NCBI RefSeq assembly: GCF_021049285.1
Contig: NZ_CP088017.1
Coordinates: 3,421,380 to 3,485,379 of the forward strand
Source: Ruania halotolerans
GTDB lineage: Bacteria; Actinomycetota; Actinomycetes; Actinomycetales; Beutenbergiaceae
DNA length: 64,000 nt
Reading direction: 5' to 3'
Numbering within the stretch: position 1 is the first letter of the stretch; the number at the start of each line of letters is the position of its first letter. The translations under genes were made by a program, and so were the position numbers. This document shows, piece after piece, positions 9,643 to 18,081 of this stretch. The notes below the pieces were generated by a model. It ran no database searches, was not told the origin of the DNA, and saw nothing but the letters and a program-made list of their open reading frames with translations.

Positions 9643-11102
9643 GACGTCACATCCTCCCGGGCGGCGAGCGTGACCATCACCTCGTCCAGCTGACCATCCC
9701 GGACCACGCCGAGGCTTACCTGGTCGCCCGAGGAGTAGGTCCGCACGTACCCGGTGAGGGAGGTGGCACCTCCCACGGCGTGGTCGTCGATCTGGACGAT
9801 CACATCGCCGGACTGCAGGCCGGCCTCGGCAGCCGGCGTGCCATCCATCACCTCGTGCACGGCGGCGCCCGATCGAGTGGATCCGTCCGCCGTGACGGTC
9901 TCGTCGGTGAGGGTCACGCCCAGATAGGCGTGCTCTGCTGAACCGTCGGAGATGAGCTGATCGGCGATGTTCGTGGCGAGGTCCACGGGGATCGCGAAGC
10001 CGAGGCCGATACTGCCCGACGACTGGCCGTCTGTGGCGATGGAGGAGGTGATGCCGATCACGTGGCCCTCCGAGTCGAATAGCGGACCGCCGGAGTTCCC
10101 GGGGTTGATGGCCGCGTCGATCTGGATGGCATTGGTGACGACCGACTCCTGCGACTGCTGGTCGGTGGTGCCCACCGGGCGGTCCAGGGCCGAGACGATC
10201 CCCGTGGTGACGGTGGAGTCCAGCCCGAGCGGGTTGCCCACGGCCATCACGTTCTCTCCGACGGCGACATCCTCCGAGGTGCCGAGCGTTGCTGCCGCGA
10301 GGTCCTCCGGCGGGTCGGAGAGCTGGAGCACGGCAAGGTCGGTGGCGGGGTCGGTACCGACGATCTCCGCCTCGTACATCCGCCCGTCGCTGAGCGTGAC
10401 GGCCAGCTGCTGGGCGCCCTCGACCACATGGTTGTTGGTGAGCACGTAACCCGAATCAGCGTCGATGATCACCCCGGAGCCGGCGCCTTGCCCCCGCTGG
10501 GACGCGGCGTCGATGGCCACCACACTCGGACGCACCGATTCGGCGACCGCCTGCCAGTTCGGGCTGCCATCGGCGGCCGGGGCCACGGTGGTGCCAGCGG
10601 ACACCTGGGTCAGCGCGGAATCGCTTGAGTCGGCGATGCCGTGGAGCGCCAGGGCGGTGCCGCCGCTGGCCAGCATGGCCGAGAGGATCGCGGCCGCGCC
10701 GACCATCAACCAGGGGCGCTGCCGCTTGCCGCGCGGTGCGAGAGCCGGTGGGTGATTGCCCGGCTGCGTCGCCTGCTGGGCGGCCGGTGGTGCAGGTGTG
10801 GGCATCGGGTTCGGCCCGTGGGGATGACCGTGCCCGCCTGCATGGCCGGCACTCCCGGCACTCCCGGCACCGCCCGCCGGTGTGGGAGCGGACCAGGCGT
10901 AGGGGTTCGGCGGTGTAGTGGTGGCCGTCCAGGAAGCCGGGCCGGCCTGCATGGCAGGGCCTGCGGCTCCGTGTGCCGAGGCGGGCTGCTGGGACGACTG
11001 CTGCTGTGGCGGTGGGGCAGGGATGGGGTGGTCTGGCGTCGGTCGGTGACCCTGCGGCTCGGCGGCGGGCCCCTCTGAACCGGGACGATACTGCTCGTTC
11101 AT
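9639..11102 (-). CDS. HtrA/DegP-type membrane-anchored serine protease with PDZ domain
   Basis: This 487-residue envelope protease probably degrades or senses misfolded exported proteins. Residues 1-130 are Pro, Ala, Gly and His rich and should be cytoplasmic and disordered. One transmembrane helix follows (about 132-153, GAAAILSAMLASGGTALAL). The trypsin-like domain has the triad His in TNNHVVEG, Asp in PATDLAVLQL and Ser in NPGNSGGPLF. One C-terminal PDZ domain spans about residues 390-480. A strong ribosome-binding site (TAAGGAGG) precedes the ATG. It sits between menF and menD with no visible functional link to either. Confidence 0.93.
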   Translation of the reverse strand: MNEQYRPGSEGPAAEPQGHRPTPDHPIPAPPPQQQSSQQPASAHGAAGPAMQAGPASWTATTTPPNPYAWSAPTPAGGAGSAGSAGHAGGHGHPHGPNPMPTPAPPAAQQATQPGNHPPALAPRGKRQRPWLMVGAAAILSAMLASGGTALALHGIADSSDSALTQVSAGTTVAPAADGSPNWQAVAESVRPSVVAIDAASQRGQGAGSGVIIDADSGYVLTNNHVVEGAQQLAVTLSDGRMYEAEIVGTDPATDLAVLQLSDPPEDLAAATLGTSEDVAVGENVMAVGNPLGLDSTVTTGIVSALDRPVGTTDQQSQESVVTNAIQIDAAINPGNSGGPLFDSEGHVIGITSSIATDGQSSGSIGLGFAIPVDLATNIADQLISDGSAEHAYLGVTLTDETVTADGSTRSGAAVHEVMDGTPAAEAGLQSGDVIVQIDDHAVGGATSLTGYVRTYSSGDQVSLGVVRDGQLDEVMVTLAAREDVTS

Positions 11103-11200
11103 GAGTCCTCCTTACGGTGATGGACCCATCTCAACGCCTTGACCTGTCGTGCGGCTGAACTGTTCCTGAGAGCCTCCTGGGAATCACAGCCACAGGTCAT

Positions 11201-11228
11201 GTGAACCCAGTTTTCCTGGGTGAACCCA
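11201..11228. repeat. Direct and inverted repeat upstream of htrA
   Basis: GTGAACCCA occurs twice in direct orientation (11201-11209 and 11220-11228). Between the two copies ACCCAG (11205-11210) pairs with CTGGGT (11216-11221) around a 5-nt T-rich loop. The element lies about 100 bp upstream of the htrA ATG and about 50 bp past the menD stop, so it could be an htrA operator or a weak menD terminator. There is no T run. Confidence 0.35.
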
Positions 11229-11278
11229 CGACGGCGCAGGTTCAGTCACGAGAAATGGATTCAGAGTGTGGGCGGTGC

Positions 11279-12910
11279 CTAGCTCCGGACGACCTCGCGC
11301 AGCCGGGCCGTCATCGTCTCCGCACGTTGCCGTGCGGTGTCGGGATCCAGCCGGACCTCGACCACACTGCGACCGCGAACCGGCATCGTGAGCGTCTCAG
11401 CCAACTCCGCGGCTGTACTCACGCGGCGGTAGACCGCTCCAAACCCGGCCGCGAGCGCCGCGATGTCGACACCCTGCGGGGTGGCGAAGAACCGGCCGAA
11501 GGTGTGGGCGTACTCGTTCTTGCCGTGCTCGAGCGTGGCGAAGATGGAGCCGCCATCATCGTTGAGCACGACCACCTGCAGGTCCACCTCGCGTTCGAGG
11601 CGGCCGCGGGCGAGGCCTCCGACGTCGTGGGCGAAGGTGAGGTCTCCCATCAAAGCTCGCACCGGGGTACCGGTCAGCGCCAGCCCGGTGGCCGTGGAGA
11701 TGGTGCCGTCAATGCCCGCGAGGCCACGGTTGGCGAACACCCGTGTTGCTCCCGAGGGTGCTGGGCCGGCTGGTGCAGCCAGGTCGGCGTCGCGGACCGC
11801 CATCGAAGAGCCAAGCACCACCGTTCCACCGGCCGCGAGCACGGCGTGGGCGACCGCCGGGCCGTCGAGCGGACGCGGCTGGGCCAACTCCGCTGCCACC
11901 GCGACCGAGGCCGCCAGCCATCGGTGCAGCCAGTCCTGCTCGCCGTCATCGAGTTCGCCGGGGACGGCGACGGCGTCGGCGATCACTCGCGCGGTTCCGG
12001 CGACATCGGCCCAGTCGGCAGTGCCGGGCACCACAACCACGTCCACGTCGTCGCGGGCGAGTAGCCGGGTGACCGGGCGGCTCAGCGTGGGCCGGCCGAG
12101 CACCACCACCCGCTCGATCTGGTCGGCCAGCTCCTCGACGATCACACGACCGGCGACCACCGCAGTGGCGGCGCCGCGCAGGCCGGAAGAGGGTTCGGCG
12201 AGGATCGGCCACCCCCAGGAGGCCGCCTGTTCGACAGAGGCTGCCGATGGGGCGCCGTCGCCGGCCACCACCACCGTGCGCGGACCGCGCGGCAGCGCCA
12301 CGGGCTCGCCCGGTTGACTGCCGATCACCTGCACCGGCGAGGGGATCTCCTCGACCCACGGACCGTCGTCGGGAGTGAGCGGGTCACGGAAGGCGACGTT
12401 CAGGTGCACCGGCCCGGGTGTGCGGGTGCGGGCGCCGATGGCGGCCAGCACGGCGCGAGTGACGGCACTGCGTACTCCGCGCGCCGGGTCGGCATCGTCG
12501 GCGGGCAGTTCGGTGAAGCTGCGGACGGTCGAGCCGAAGATCTTCACCTGGTCGGTGGTCTGGTTCGCCCCGACGCCGCGCAGCTCGTGCGGCCGGTCGG
12601 CACTGACGACCACCAGCGGTGCCCCGGAGTGGGCGGCCTCGAGCACCGCGGGGTGCAGGTTCGCCACGGCAGTGCCGGAGGTGGTGACCACAGCGGCCGG
12701 GCGCACCCGGGCGATCCCGAGTGCGACGAATCCGGCCGAACGCTCGTCGATGCGGATGTGGACCTGGAGCCAGCCGGCGCTCTCAGCTGCGTGCAACGCA
12801 TAGGCGAGCGGTGCGCTCCTGGACCCAGGCGCGAGCACCACATCCCGGACCCCAGCGGCCACCAGAGCGGTCACGACGGCCCGCGCACGCGCGGTGGACG
12901 GGTTGGTCAT
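11279..12910 (-). CDS. menD: 2-succinyl-5-enolpyruvyl-6-hydroxy-3-cyclohexene-1-carboxylate synthase
   Basis: This 543-residue thiamine-diphosphate enzyme condenses 2-oxoglutarate with isochorismate (SEPHCHC synthase). The N-terminal domain has VVLAPGSRSAPLAYAL and IDERSAGFVALG, which hold the catalytic Glu region. The C-terminal ThDP/Mg motif is GDLTFAHDVGGL followed about 25 residues later by LNDDGGSIF. Family length is normal. Its ATG overlaps the menC stop by 4 bp (ATGA), so menC and menD form one leftward unit with menC first. The next gene downstream is htrA, 176 bp away and read in the same direction. Confidence 0.95.
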   Translation of the reverse strand: MTNPSTARARAVVTALVAAGVRDVVLAPGSRSAPLAYALHAAESAGWLQVHIRIDERSAGFVALGIARVRPAAVVTTSGTAVANLHPAVLEAAHSGAPLVVVSADRPHELRGVGANQTTDQVKIFGSTVRSFTELPADDADPARGVRSAVTRAVLAAIGARTRTPGPVHLNVAFRDPLTPDDGPWVEEIPSPVQVIGSQPGEPVALPRGPRTVVVAGDGAPSAASVEQAASWGWPILAEPSSGLRGAATAVVAGRVIVEELADQIERVVVLGRPTLSRPVTRLLARDDVDVVVVPGTADWADVAGTARVIADAVAVPGELDDGEQDWLHRWLAASVAVAAELAQPRPLDGPAVAHAVLAAGGTVVLGSSMAVRDADLAAPAGPAPSGATRVFANRGLAGIDGTISTATGLALTGTPVRALMGDLTFAHDVGGLARGRLEREVDLQVVVLNDDGGSIFATLEHGKNEYAHTFGRFFATPQGVDIAALAAGFGAVYRRVSTAAELAETLTMPVRGRSVVEVRLDPDTARQRAETMTARLREVVRS

Positions 12911-13854
12911 GCCCGCGATCCTGTCACGGCAGCCAGTCGATCGTGCCAGCGCGCGGTGACCGCCTCGTCGGCAGCCGCAGCCTCGAGCAGGTGTGGTTCG
13001 GGGGCCACGCGGCGTACCGGCAGTTCGCCGTTCGTGGGAAGCAGCGGGTCGCCGACGACGTCCCGTTCGAACAGGTGCACGGTGGCCAGACCGCAGGCGT
13101 AGGGCAGTTCGGGCAGGGCCGCCGCGAGCGCCACTCCGGCGGCGATCCCGACGGAGGATTCCAGCGCCGAGGAGACCACCACCGGCAGACCGATCTGCTC
13201 CGCGATCCGCAGCGCTGCTCGCACACCGCCGAGCGGCTGCACCTTGAGCACCACCACGTCCGCCGCCTCGGCGCGGACAACGGCGAACGGGTCGGCTGCG
13301 CGGCGGATGGACTCATCGGCAGCGATCGGGACGTTGCCTCGGCGGCGGAGCGTGGCCAGGTCCTCGACGGCGGCGCACGGCTGCTCCGCGTACTCCAGGC
13401 CACCGGCGGCACGGTCCAGGATCGGGAGGCGGCGCGAGGCTTCGTCCAGATCCCACGCAGCATTGGCGTCAATCCGGATCGCCCCACTCGATCCGAGAGC
13501 GTCCCGCACGGCCTCCAGACGGGCCTGCTCCTCGCCCAGGGTCTGGCCCGGTTCGGCCACTTTCACTTTGGCTGTGCGGCAGCCACCGCTGGCGGTGACG
13601 ATCGCGTGGGCGCGCTCGGGCGTGGTGGCCGGGACGGTGACGTTGACCGGGATGCGCGTGCGAACAGGGTCCGGGTACGGGAGGGTGGCCGCTTCATGGG
13701 CGGCAGCCCACCAGGCGCGGGATTCTTCGACGCCGTACTCCCAGAACGGGGAGAACTCACCCCAGCCGGCCTCGCCCTCGATCACCATCCCATCGCGCCG
13801 GTCCAGTCCGCGGAACCGGGTCCGCAGGCCGATCGAGTAGCACGCCGTTCTCAC
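12907..13854 (-). CDS. menC: o-Succinylbenzoate synthase
   Basis: This 315-residue enolase-superfamily enzyme dehydrates SHCHC to o-succinylbenzoate. The catalytic lysine pair appears in TAKVKVAEPG and VVLKVQPLGG; the metal ligands lie in RIDANAAWD, LEYAEQP and IAADESIR. The frame is open to a GTG at 13878, but I prefer the GTG at 13854. A near-consensus -10 box, TATCCT (13866-13861), ends exactly 6 nt before it, and the protein then begins MRTACYSIGLRTRFRG as in other MenC proteins. This predicts a leaderless mRNA. menD follows with a 4-bp overlap. Confidence 0.92.
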   Translation of the reverse strand: MRTACYSIGLRTRFRGLDRRDGMVIEGEAGWGEFSPFWEYGVEESRAWWAAAHEAATLPYPDPVRTRIPVNVTVPATTPERAHAIVTASGGCRTAKVKVAEPGQTLGEEQARLEAVRDALGSSGAIRIDANAAWDLDEASRRLPILDRAAGGLEYAEQPCAAVEDLATLRRRGNVPIAADESIRRAADPFAVVRAEAADVVVLKVQPLGGVRAALRIAEQIGLPVVVSSALESSVGIAAGVALAAALPELPYACGLATVHLFERDVVGDPLLPTNGELPVRRVAPEPHLLEAAAADEAVTARWHDRLAAVTGSRA

Positions 13855-13886
13855 CCGCTCAGGATAGGGGTCCGCCACCTGCCCGA

Positions 13887-13937
13887 TTGGGAAGCAACCA
13901 TTCTGGTACGTTAGTACTAGAAAGTTGAGGTGGAGTC
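13887..13937 (+). promoter_or_regulatory. SMR gene promoter/operator with TAGTACTA palindrome
   Basis: An 8-bp perfect palindrome, TAGTACTA, lies at 13912-13919, 19 bp before the SMR ATG and overlapping the likely -10 region (possible -35 TTGGGA at 13887). TetR-type repressors of drug-efflux genes bind palindromes in this position, and a TetR gene follows the SMR gene, so autoregulation of the pair is likely. GAGGTGGAG upstream of the ATG is the ribosome-binding site. Confidence 0.4.
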
Positions 13938-14261
13938 ATGGCGTGGGTCGTGTTGATCGTGTCGGGGATGCTGGAAACGGTGTGGGCGACGAGCCTCAAG
14001 GCGTCGGAGGGTTTCACGAAGCTGTGGCCGTCGGTGGTGTTCGTGGTCTCGCTCGTGGCGAGTATGGCGGGGCTGGCCTACGCACTACGCAGCCTCCCGG
14101 TCGGCACTGCCTACGCGGTCTGGGTCGGCATCGGCGCCAGCCTGACGGCGGTGGTCGGGATGGTCTGGTTGGGCGAGGGTGTGAGCGTGCTCAAGATCGT
14201 CTCACTGGTGCTGATCGTCGCTGGAGTCGTGGGACTCAACCTCTCCGGCTCCGAGCACTGA
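13938..14261 (+). CDS. Small multidrug resistance (SMR) family efflux protein
   Basis: This 107-residue protein has four predicted transmembrane helices (about 2-20, 31-51, 58-78 and 84-102). It follows the SMR pattern: AWVVLIVSGMLETVWATSLKAS carries the conserved membrane glutamate (about residue 13), with LPVGTAYAVWVGIGA in helix 3. The form of helix 1 is closer to SugE/Gdx guanidinium or quaternary-ammonium exporters than to EmrE. It functions as a dimer driven by proton influx. The TetR gene starts 1 bp after its stop, so the two are co-transcribed. Confidence 0.88.
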   Translation: MAWVVLIVSGMLETVWATSLKASEGFTKLWPSVVFVVSLVASMAGLAYALRSLPVGTAYAVWVGIGASLTAVVGMVWLGEGVSVLKIVSLVLIVAGVVGLNLSGSEH

Positions 14262-14262
14262 G

Positions 14263-14808
14263 GTGACCTCTAAGGGAGAGCGGCGCCGTCAGGCCGTGCT
14301 GACCGCGGCCGTTCAGGTGCTGCTCGAGCAGGGCCCGACGGCCCTCACCCACCGGGAGGTCGCTACCCGGGCAGGCTGCTCGCTCTCGGCCACCACGTAC
14401 TACTTCGCCTCGCTCAGCGATCTCGTCACCGCCGCCGGAACCCAGATCGTCGCTCGGTGGGCCGAGCAGGCAGAGCGGGTGGCCGACCGCCTCGAGGCGG
14501 CCGCGCCGCAGCACACGCGGATCTCCGCGGCGGTCGAGGCAGTGCTCCCCGAACCTGACCAGGTACGTGGGCACTATGAGCACCTCGCCGGCGCCGGCCG
14601 CAGTGAGGCGGTGGCCGCCGCCTACGCCGCCGGGCGGGCCCGCGTGGACGCAGCGGTCGAGCGCATCACCGGCCCGATCGGTCTGGACGCCGAACTCGTG
14701 GTCGCCGTCATCGATGGCGCCGCCATCACCGCGCTGAGCGAAGGCCAGGACCCGGCCACCCTGGCACGGGACCTGCTCGCCCGGACGCTCGTTACAGTGG
14801 GCGGGTGA
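14263..14808 (+). CDS. TetR-family transcriptional regulator
   Basis: This 181-residue protein has a TetR-type DNA-binding domain at about residues 5-50: RRQAVLTAAVQVLLEQG, then THREVATRAGCSLSATTYYF as the helix-turn-helix. The C-terminal ligand domain is not conserved enough to name a ligand. It starts with GTG 1 bp after the SMR gene and overlaps menB by 4 bp (GTGA). The obvious target is the SMR promoter upstream. Because menB follows with no gap, SMR, tetR and menB may be one transcript. Confidence 0.85.
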   Translation: MTSKGERRRQAVLTAAVQVLLEQGPTALTHREVATRAGCSLSATTYYFASLSDLVTAAGTQIVARWAEQAERVADRLEAAAPQHTRISAAVEAVLPEPDQVRGHYEHLAGAGRSEAVAAAYAAGRARVDAAVERITGPIGLDAELVVAVIDGAAITALSEGQDPATLARDLLARTLVTVGG

Positions 14809-15764
14809 GCGAGAACCCACCCGTGCCGGCGTCCGTTTCCGAACTGTTCGACCCGCAGCGGTGGAGGACGATCAACGGCTTCGACTTCACCGACATCACC
14901 TATCACCGCGGCGTGGATCGGTCGGCCCGCACGGGCGAGGGCGCCGCTCGCGACCTGCCGGTGGTGCGGATCGCGTTCGACCGCCCCGAGGTACGCAACG
15001 CATTCCGTCCGCATACCGTGGACGAACTGTTCCGCGCCCTCGACCACGCGCGGATGAGCTCCGATGTGGCTGCAGTGCTACTCACCGGGAACGGACCGAG
15101 CCCGAAGGACGGCGGCTGGGCGTTCTGCTCCGGTGGTGACCAGCGCATCCGGGGCAGGGACGGCTACCGCTACGAAGGCGAGACGCCCGGCGAGGTGGAC
15201 CCCGCACGCGCGGGGCGACTGCACATCCTCGAGGTGCAGCGACTGATTCGCACCATGCCCAAGCCGGTGATCGCCGTCGTGCCCGGGTGGGCCGCCGGAG
15301 GGGGACACAGCTTGCACGTGGTGGCCGATCTGACCATCGCCTCGGCCGAGCACGCGAAGTTCATGCAGACCGATGCGAACGTCGGGTCTTTCGACGCCGG
15401 CTACGGCTCCGCACTGCTCGCCCGGCAGGTGGGCGACAAGCGCGCCCGGGAGATCTTCTTCCTCGCCCGGGAGTACTCTGCCGAGCAGGCCGAACGATGG
15501 GGCGCGATCAACGAGGCGGTGCCGCACGCCGAGCTCGAGGAGCGGGCGCTGGAGTACGCACGGATCATCGCCACCAAGTCACCGCAGGCGATCCGGATGC
15601 TGAAGTTCGCATTCAATCTCGCCGACGACGGGATGGCCGGCCAGCAGGTGTTCGCCGGGGAGGCCACCCGGATGGGCTACATGACCGACGAGGCCGTGGA
15701 GGGGCGCGACGCGTTCCTGGCCAAGCGCGACCCGGACTGGTCGGGCTTCCCGTACTACTACTGA
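14805..15764 (+). CDS. menB: 1,4-Dihydroxy-2-naphthoyl-CoA synthase
   Basis: This 319-residue crotonase-fold enzyme closes the second ring of the naphthoquinone by converting o-succinylbenzoyl-CoA to DHNA-CoA. Diagnostic segments are FDRPEVRNAFRPHTVDEL, FCSGGDQRIRG, PGWAAGGGHSLHVVADLTIAS, TDANVGSFDAGYGS and the C-terminal DPDWSGFPYYY. Length is normal for the actinobacterial form. The GTG start overlaps the tetR stop by 4 bp. That arrangement is unusual for a core respiratory gene and could place menB under partial control of the SMR/TetR promoter. Confidence 0.95.
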   Translation: MSENPPVPASVSELFDPQRWRTINGFDFTDITYHRGVDRSARTGEGAARDLPVVRIAFDRPEVRNAFRPHTVDELFRALDHARMSSDVAAVLLTGNGPSPKDGGWAFCSGGDQRIRGRDGYRYEGETPGEVDPARAGRLHILEVQRLIRTMPKPVIAVVPGWAAGGGHSLHVVADLTIASAEHAKFMQTDANVGSFDAGYGSALLARQVGDKRAREIFFLAREYSAEQAERWGAINEAVPHAELEERALEYARIIATKSPQAIRMLKFAFNLADDGMAGQQVFAGEATRMGYMTDEAVEGRDAFLAKRDPDWSGFPYYY

Positions 15765-15835
15765 CGGCCCCGACCGGCCGATGACGTCCGCCGCCTGCAC
15801 GTTCGAGAGCGCTCGCACGGTCAGGAACGCAGCGG

Positions 15836-15997
15836 TCAGCCGATCACATAGGTGGCGACCGCCCGGACCACGAGGCCCGCGGCGGCAGCGAGGCCGCTGA
15901 CCACCGCAAGCACGGCCACCAAAGAGATCGCGGCGGGAAGGAGGGAGTCCCGCACGGGGCGCGGGTCGGTCGGCATCGGAGCATTGATCGTTGTCAT
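15836..15997 (-). CDS. Small single-span membrane protein (53 aa)
   Basis: This short frame starts with ATG at 15997 behind a weak ribosome-binding site (CAGGAT) and encodes 53 residues. The first 20 are polar and Pro-rich (MTTINAPMPTDPRPVRDSLL), followed by one strong hydrophobic helix of about 30 residues rich in Ala and Val. Codon third positions are mostly G or C, as in real genes here. I do not recognise a family. It lies between menB, to which it is convergent, and an F420-type oxidoreductase gene on the same strand. Confidence 0.5.
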   Translation of the reverse strand: MTTINAPMPTDPRPVRDSLLPAAISLVAVLAVVSGLAAAAGLVVRAVATYVIG

Positions 15998-16121
15998 ATC
16001 TCGATCCTGGGCGAAGCACCCGCTCCGGTCATCGCCCCTGGGACGGGACCTCCACCGGGTCTGTCATTCCCGCGCACGAGCGCCTCATCATCCTGGGGAA
16101 TGATGGTGAGACGGTGCCCGG

Positions 16122-16889
16122 TCAGCCGCGCGCGTCACGCCAGGCGAGGGCCGCCCGCACCTCGTCCAGGTTGTACTCCGGTCCGCTGGTACCGATGGTG
16201 AACAGGCTCGCGCCGACCTCGACGAACTTCTCCGCCTGGTCCACGCCGGGCCAGGCCGTGGATCGGGCGATCGTGGCAGGATCGCGTCCGACATCGGCGC
16301 AGTGCTGCTCGAGAACGCCGCTCTTGTGGGTGAACGTCTCCAGATCGCCGAAGCCGTGCCAGATGTTCGCGTGCTCAGCCACCAGCCGCAGCGTCTTGCG
16401 CTCACCGCCGCCGCCGACGAGTACGGGCAGATCGCCCACGGCGCGCGGGTGAAGCCGATCCAGCCGGGAGACAATCCGCGGCAGATAGTCCTTGAGCAGC
16501 GCCAACCGGGTGCCGGGGGTGCCGAACTCGTACTGGTACTCGGTGTAGTCCCGCTCGTTCCAGCCCGCGCCGACACCGAGGATGAGCCGCCCGCCGCTGA
16601 TGTGATCGACAGTGCGAGCCATATCGGCGAGGAGGTCCGGGTTGCGGTAGCCACCACCGGTCACCAAAGCGCCGATCTGCACCCGCTCGGTCTGTTCCGC
16701 CCAGGCACCGAGCATCGTCCAGCACTCGTAGTGGTACCCCTCCGGGTCTCCGGTGAGCGGGTAGAAGTGGTCCCAGTTGAAGACCACGTCCACACCGGCC
16801 TCCTCGGCACGCAGGACGGCGTCGCGGATCAGCCCGTACTCCCCCGCATGCTGGGGCTGCAGTTGAACACCAATACGCACATCAGTCAT
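16122..16889 (-). CDS. LLM class F420-dependent oxidoreductase
   Basis: This 255-residue TIM-barrel protein belongs to the luciferase-like monooxygenase family. Supporting segments are VDVVFNWDHFYPLTGDPEG near residue 35, RTVDHISGGRLILGVGAGWNERDY near residue 95 and LPVLVGGGGERKTLRLVAEHANIW near residue 150. Proteins of this type in actinobacteria usually bind coenzyme F420 and not FMN; the substrate cannot be told. A good ribosome-binding site (GGAGGAG) precedes the ATG. The DUF3048 gene lies 33 bp upstream on the same strand, so the two may be co-transcribed. Confidence 0.88.
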   Translation of the reverse strand: MTDVRIGVQLQPQHAGEYGLIRDAVLRAEEAGVDVVFNWDHFYPLTGDPEGYHYECWTMLGAWAEQTERVQIGALVTGGGYRNPDLLADMARTVDHISGGRLILGVGAGWNERDYTEYQYEFGTPGTRLALLKDYLPRIVSRLDRLHPRAVGDLPVLVGGGGERKTLRLVAEHANIWHGFGDLETFTHKSGVLEQHCADVGRDPATIARSTAWPGVDQAEKFVEVGASLFTIGTSGPEYNLDEVRAALAWRDARG

Positions 16890-16922
16890 CGATTCTCCTC
16901 CAGGGCCTGCTTTGTCGTCGGG

Positions 16923-18035
16923 TCATGACACAGCAACGCTGGAACCCGAGGTGGGAACCAGCTCGATCCACGTGTTGCCAGGAGCGAGGTCGACCGACTC
17001 GCCATCGGCCGAGGTGAGCACCACGGGTGCGCTCGGGTCATCTTTGGACCAGGACACCTCGATCGAGTGTCCACCGCTGGCAACAATCGCCGCACCTCCT
17101 CCGGAGAGGATCGTCTCGGGCACATTCGCTCCCGACGGGTCCACGTAGGCGGTGGTGGAGATCTCCACCCGCAGCACCACGACGTTCACCGCCGTGATCC
17201 GGCCGGCGTCCTCCGTGGTAGCCGGCTCACCGCTCTCGTGCCGCTCCCAGACCTCATCACCGGCGTTCCAGGACCACGATGGTCTCGCGCTCGGGAAGGA
17301 GATCGTGACCTCGTCGGCCGGCGTTCCCTCGCTCATCGCGGTGGCCCCGTCCGCGCGGCGCGCGAACTCCAACTGTTCAGCCGGTGGTTCGGTGTGGCTC
17401 TCATCTGCCTGGTCCAGGAACAACGACGGCGTCCCATACAGATTGTGTGGTGCGAGCCGGGCGCTGCTGCGGGTGAAGCCGCCGTGTCCCAGATCGTCGG
17501 TGAGGATCTGCAGACCGGCGTCTCGAGCGCCATTGATGAACGGAGCCTGACCGCCCGAGGCCACGAGGAGCCCGCCATAGGATGCCGAGATCGCCGCGTC
17601 CATCGGTCGCACCGACCGCACCGGGCCCACTTGGGCCGGCAGGTCGGAGTGGTAGACGGCGTTGAAGCGGGTGATCCCGCCCTCCACCATCTCCTCCCAC
17701 ACCACGTCGGCCGCCTGCAGCCCTGTCTGCGGGCGCGCCGCTTCCGAGTTCTCGATCTTGATCGACATCGCCGGGCGTTCCACCAACTCGTCACCGGCCA
17801 CGGCACCGGTGAGCGGCCACCTCGGAGTGATCTCGGGCTCGGGCGGCGCCTGCTTGTCCGCCACCACCGGGCTCGGTGAGGCCGTCGTGGGCGTCGGCGA
17901 CGGCTCGGGATCCTCGGTCGCGGTGCAACCGGCGATCAATGCCACCGATAGTAGCGGCGCCGCCCAGCAGCGCGCACTGGCAGGTCGTCGCGAACGACCT
18001 GTGGTCCGGGCGGGGGCAAGCACTGCGGCGGGCAC
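16923..18035 (-). CDS. DUF3048 domain lipoprotein
   Basis: This 370-residue secreted lipoprotein has an Arg-rich start, a hydrophobic segment and the lipobox LIAGC, with the acylated Cys near residue 36. A Thr/Pro/Ser-rich spacer follows. The DUF3048 (YerB-like) domain begins near residue 75; it includes VVWEEMVEGGITRFNAVYHS and GPVRSVRPMDAAI. The role of the family is not established, and it lies outside the membrane. The start is GTG at 18035; TAGAGT (18047-18042) ends 6 nt before it with no Shine-Dalgarno, so a leaderless mRNA is likely. It diverges from menE. Confidence 0.88.
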   Translation of the reverse strand: MPAAVLAPARTTGRSRRPASARCWAAPLLSVALIAGCTATEDPEPSPTPTTASPSPVVADKQAPPEPEITPRWPLTGAVAGDELVERPAMSIKIENSEAARPQTGLQAADVVWEEMVEGGITRFNAVYHSDLPAQVGPVRSVRPMDAAISASYGGLLVASGGQAPFINGARDAGLQILTDDLGHGGFTRSSARLAPHNLYGTPSLFLDQADESHTEPPAEQLEFARRADGATAMSEGTPADEVTISFPSARPSWSWNAGDEVWERHESGEPATTEDAGRITAVNVVVLRVEISTTAYVDPSGANVPETILSGGGAAIVASGGHSIEVSWSKDDPSAPVVLTSADGESVDLAPGNTWIELVPTSGSSVAVS

Positions 18036-18081
18036 GCGCCCACTCTACGACCCGTATCTCGCCACCCCGTACGCTGAGCGG
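18036..18081. promoter_or_regulatory. Compact divergent promoter for DUF3048 gene and menE
   Basis: Only 46 bp separate two outward GTG starts. TAGAGT (18047-18042, leftward) and TACGCT (18070-18075, rightward) each end exactly 6 nt before their GTG. The -10 boxes are 22 bp apart, so the -35 region of each promoter must overlap the other transcription unit. Both mRNAs should be leaderless. Confidence 0.55.

Noticed and set aside
13855-13878. menC start at GTG 13878
   Set aside because: It would add MADPYPER over the TATCCT box and gives a non-conserved N-terminus; GTG 13854 fits better.
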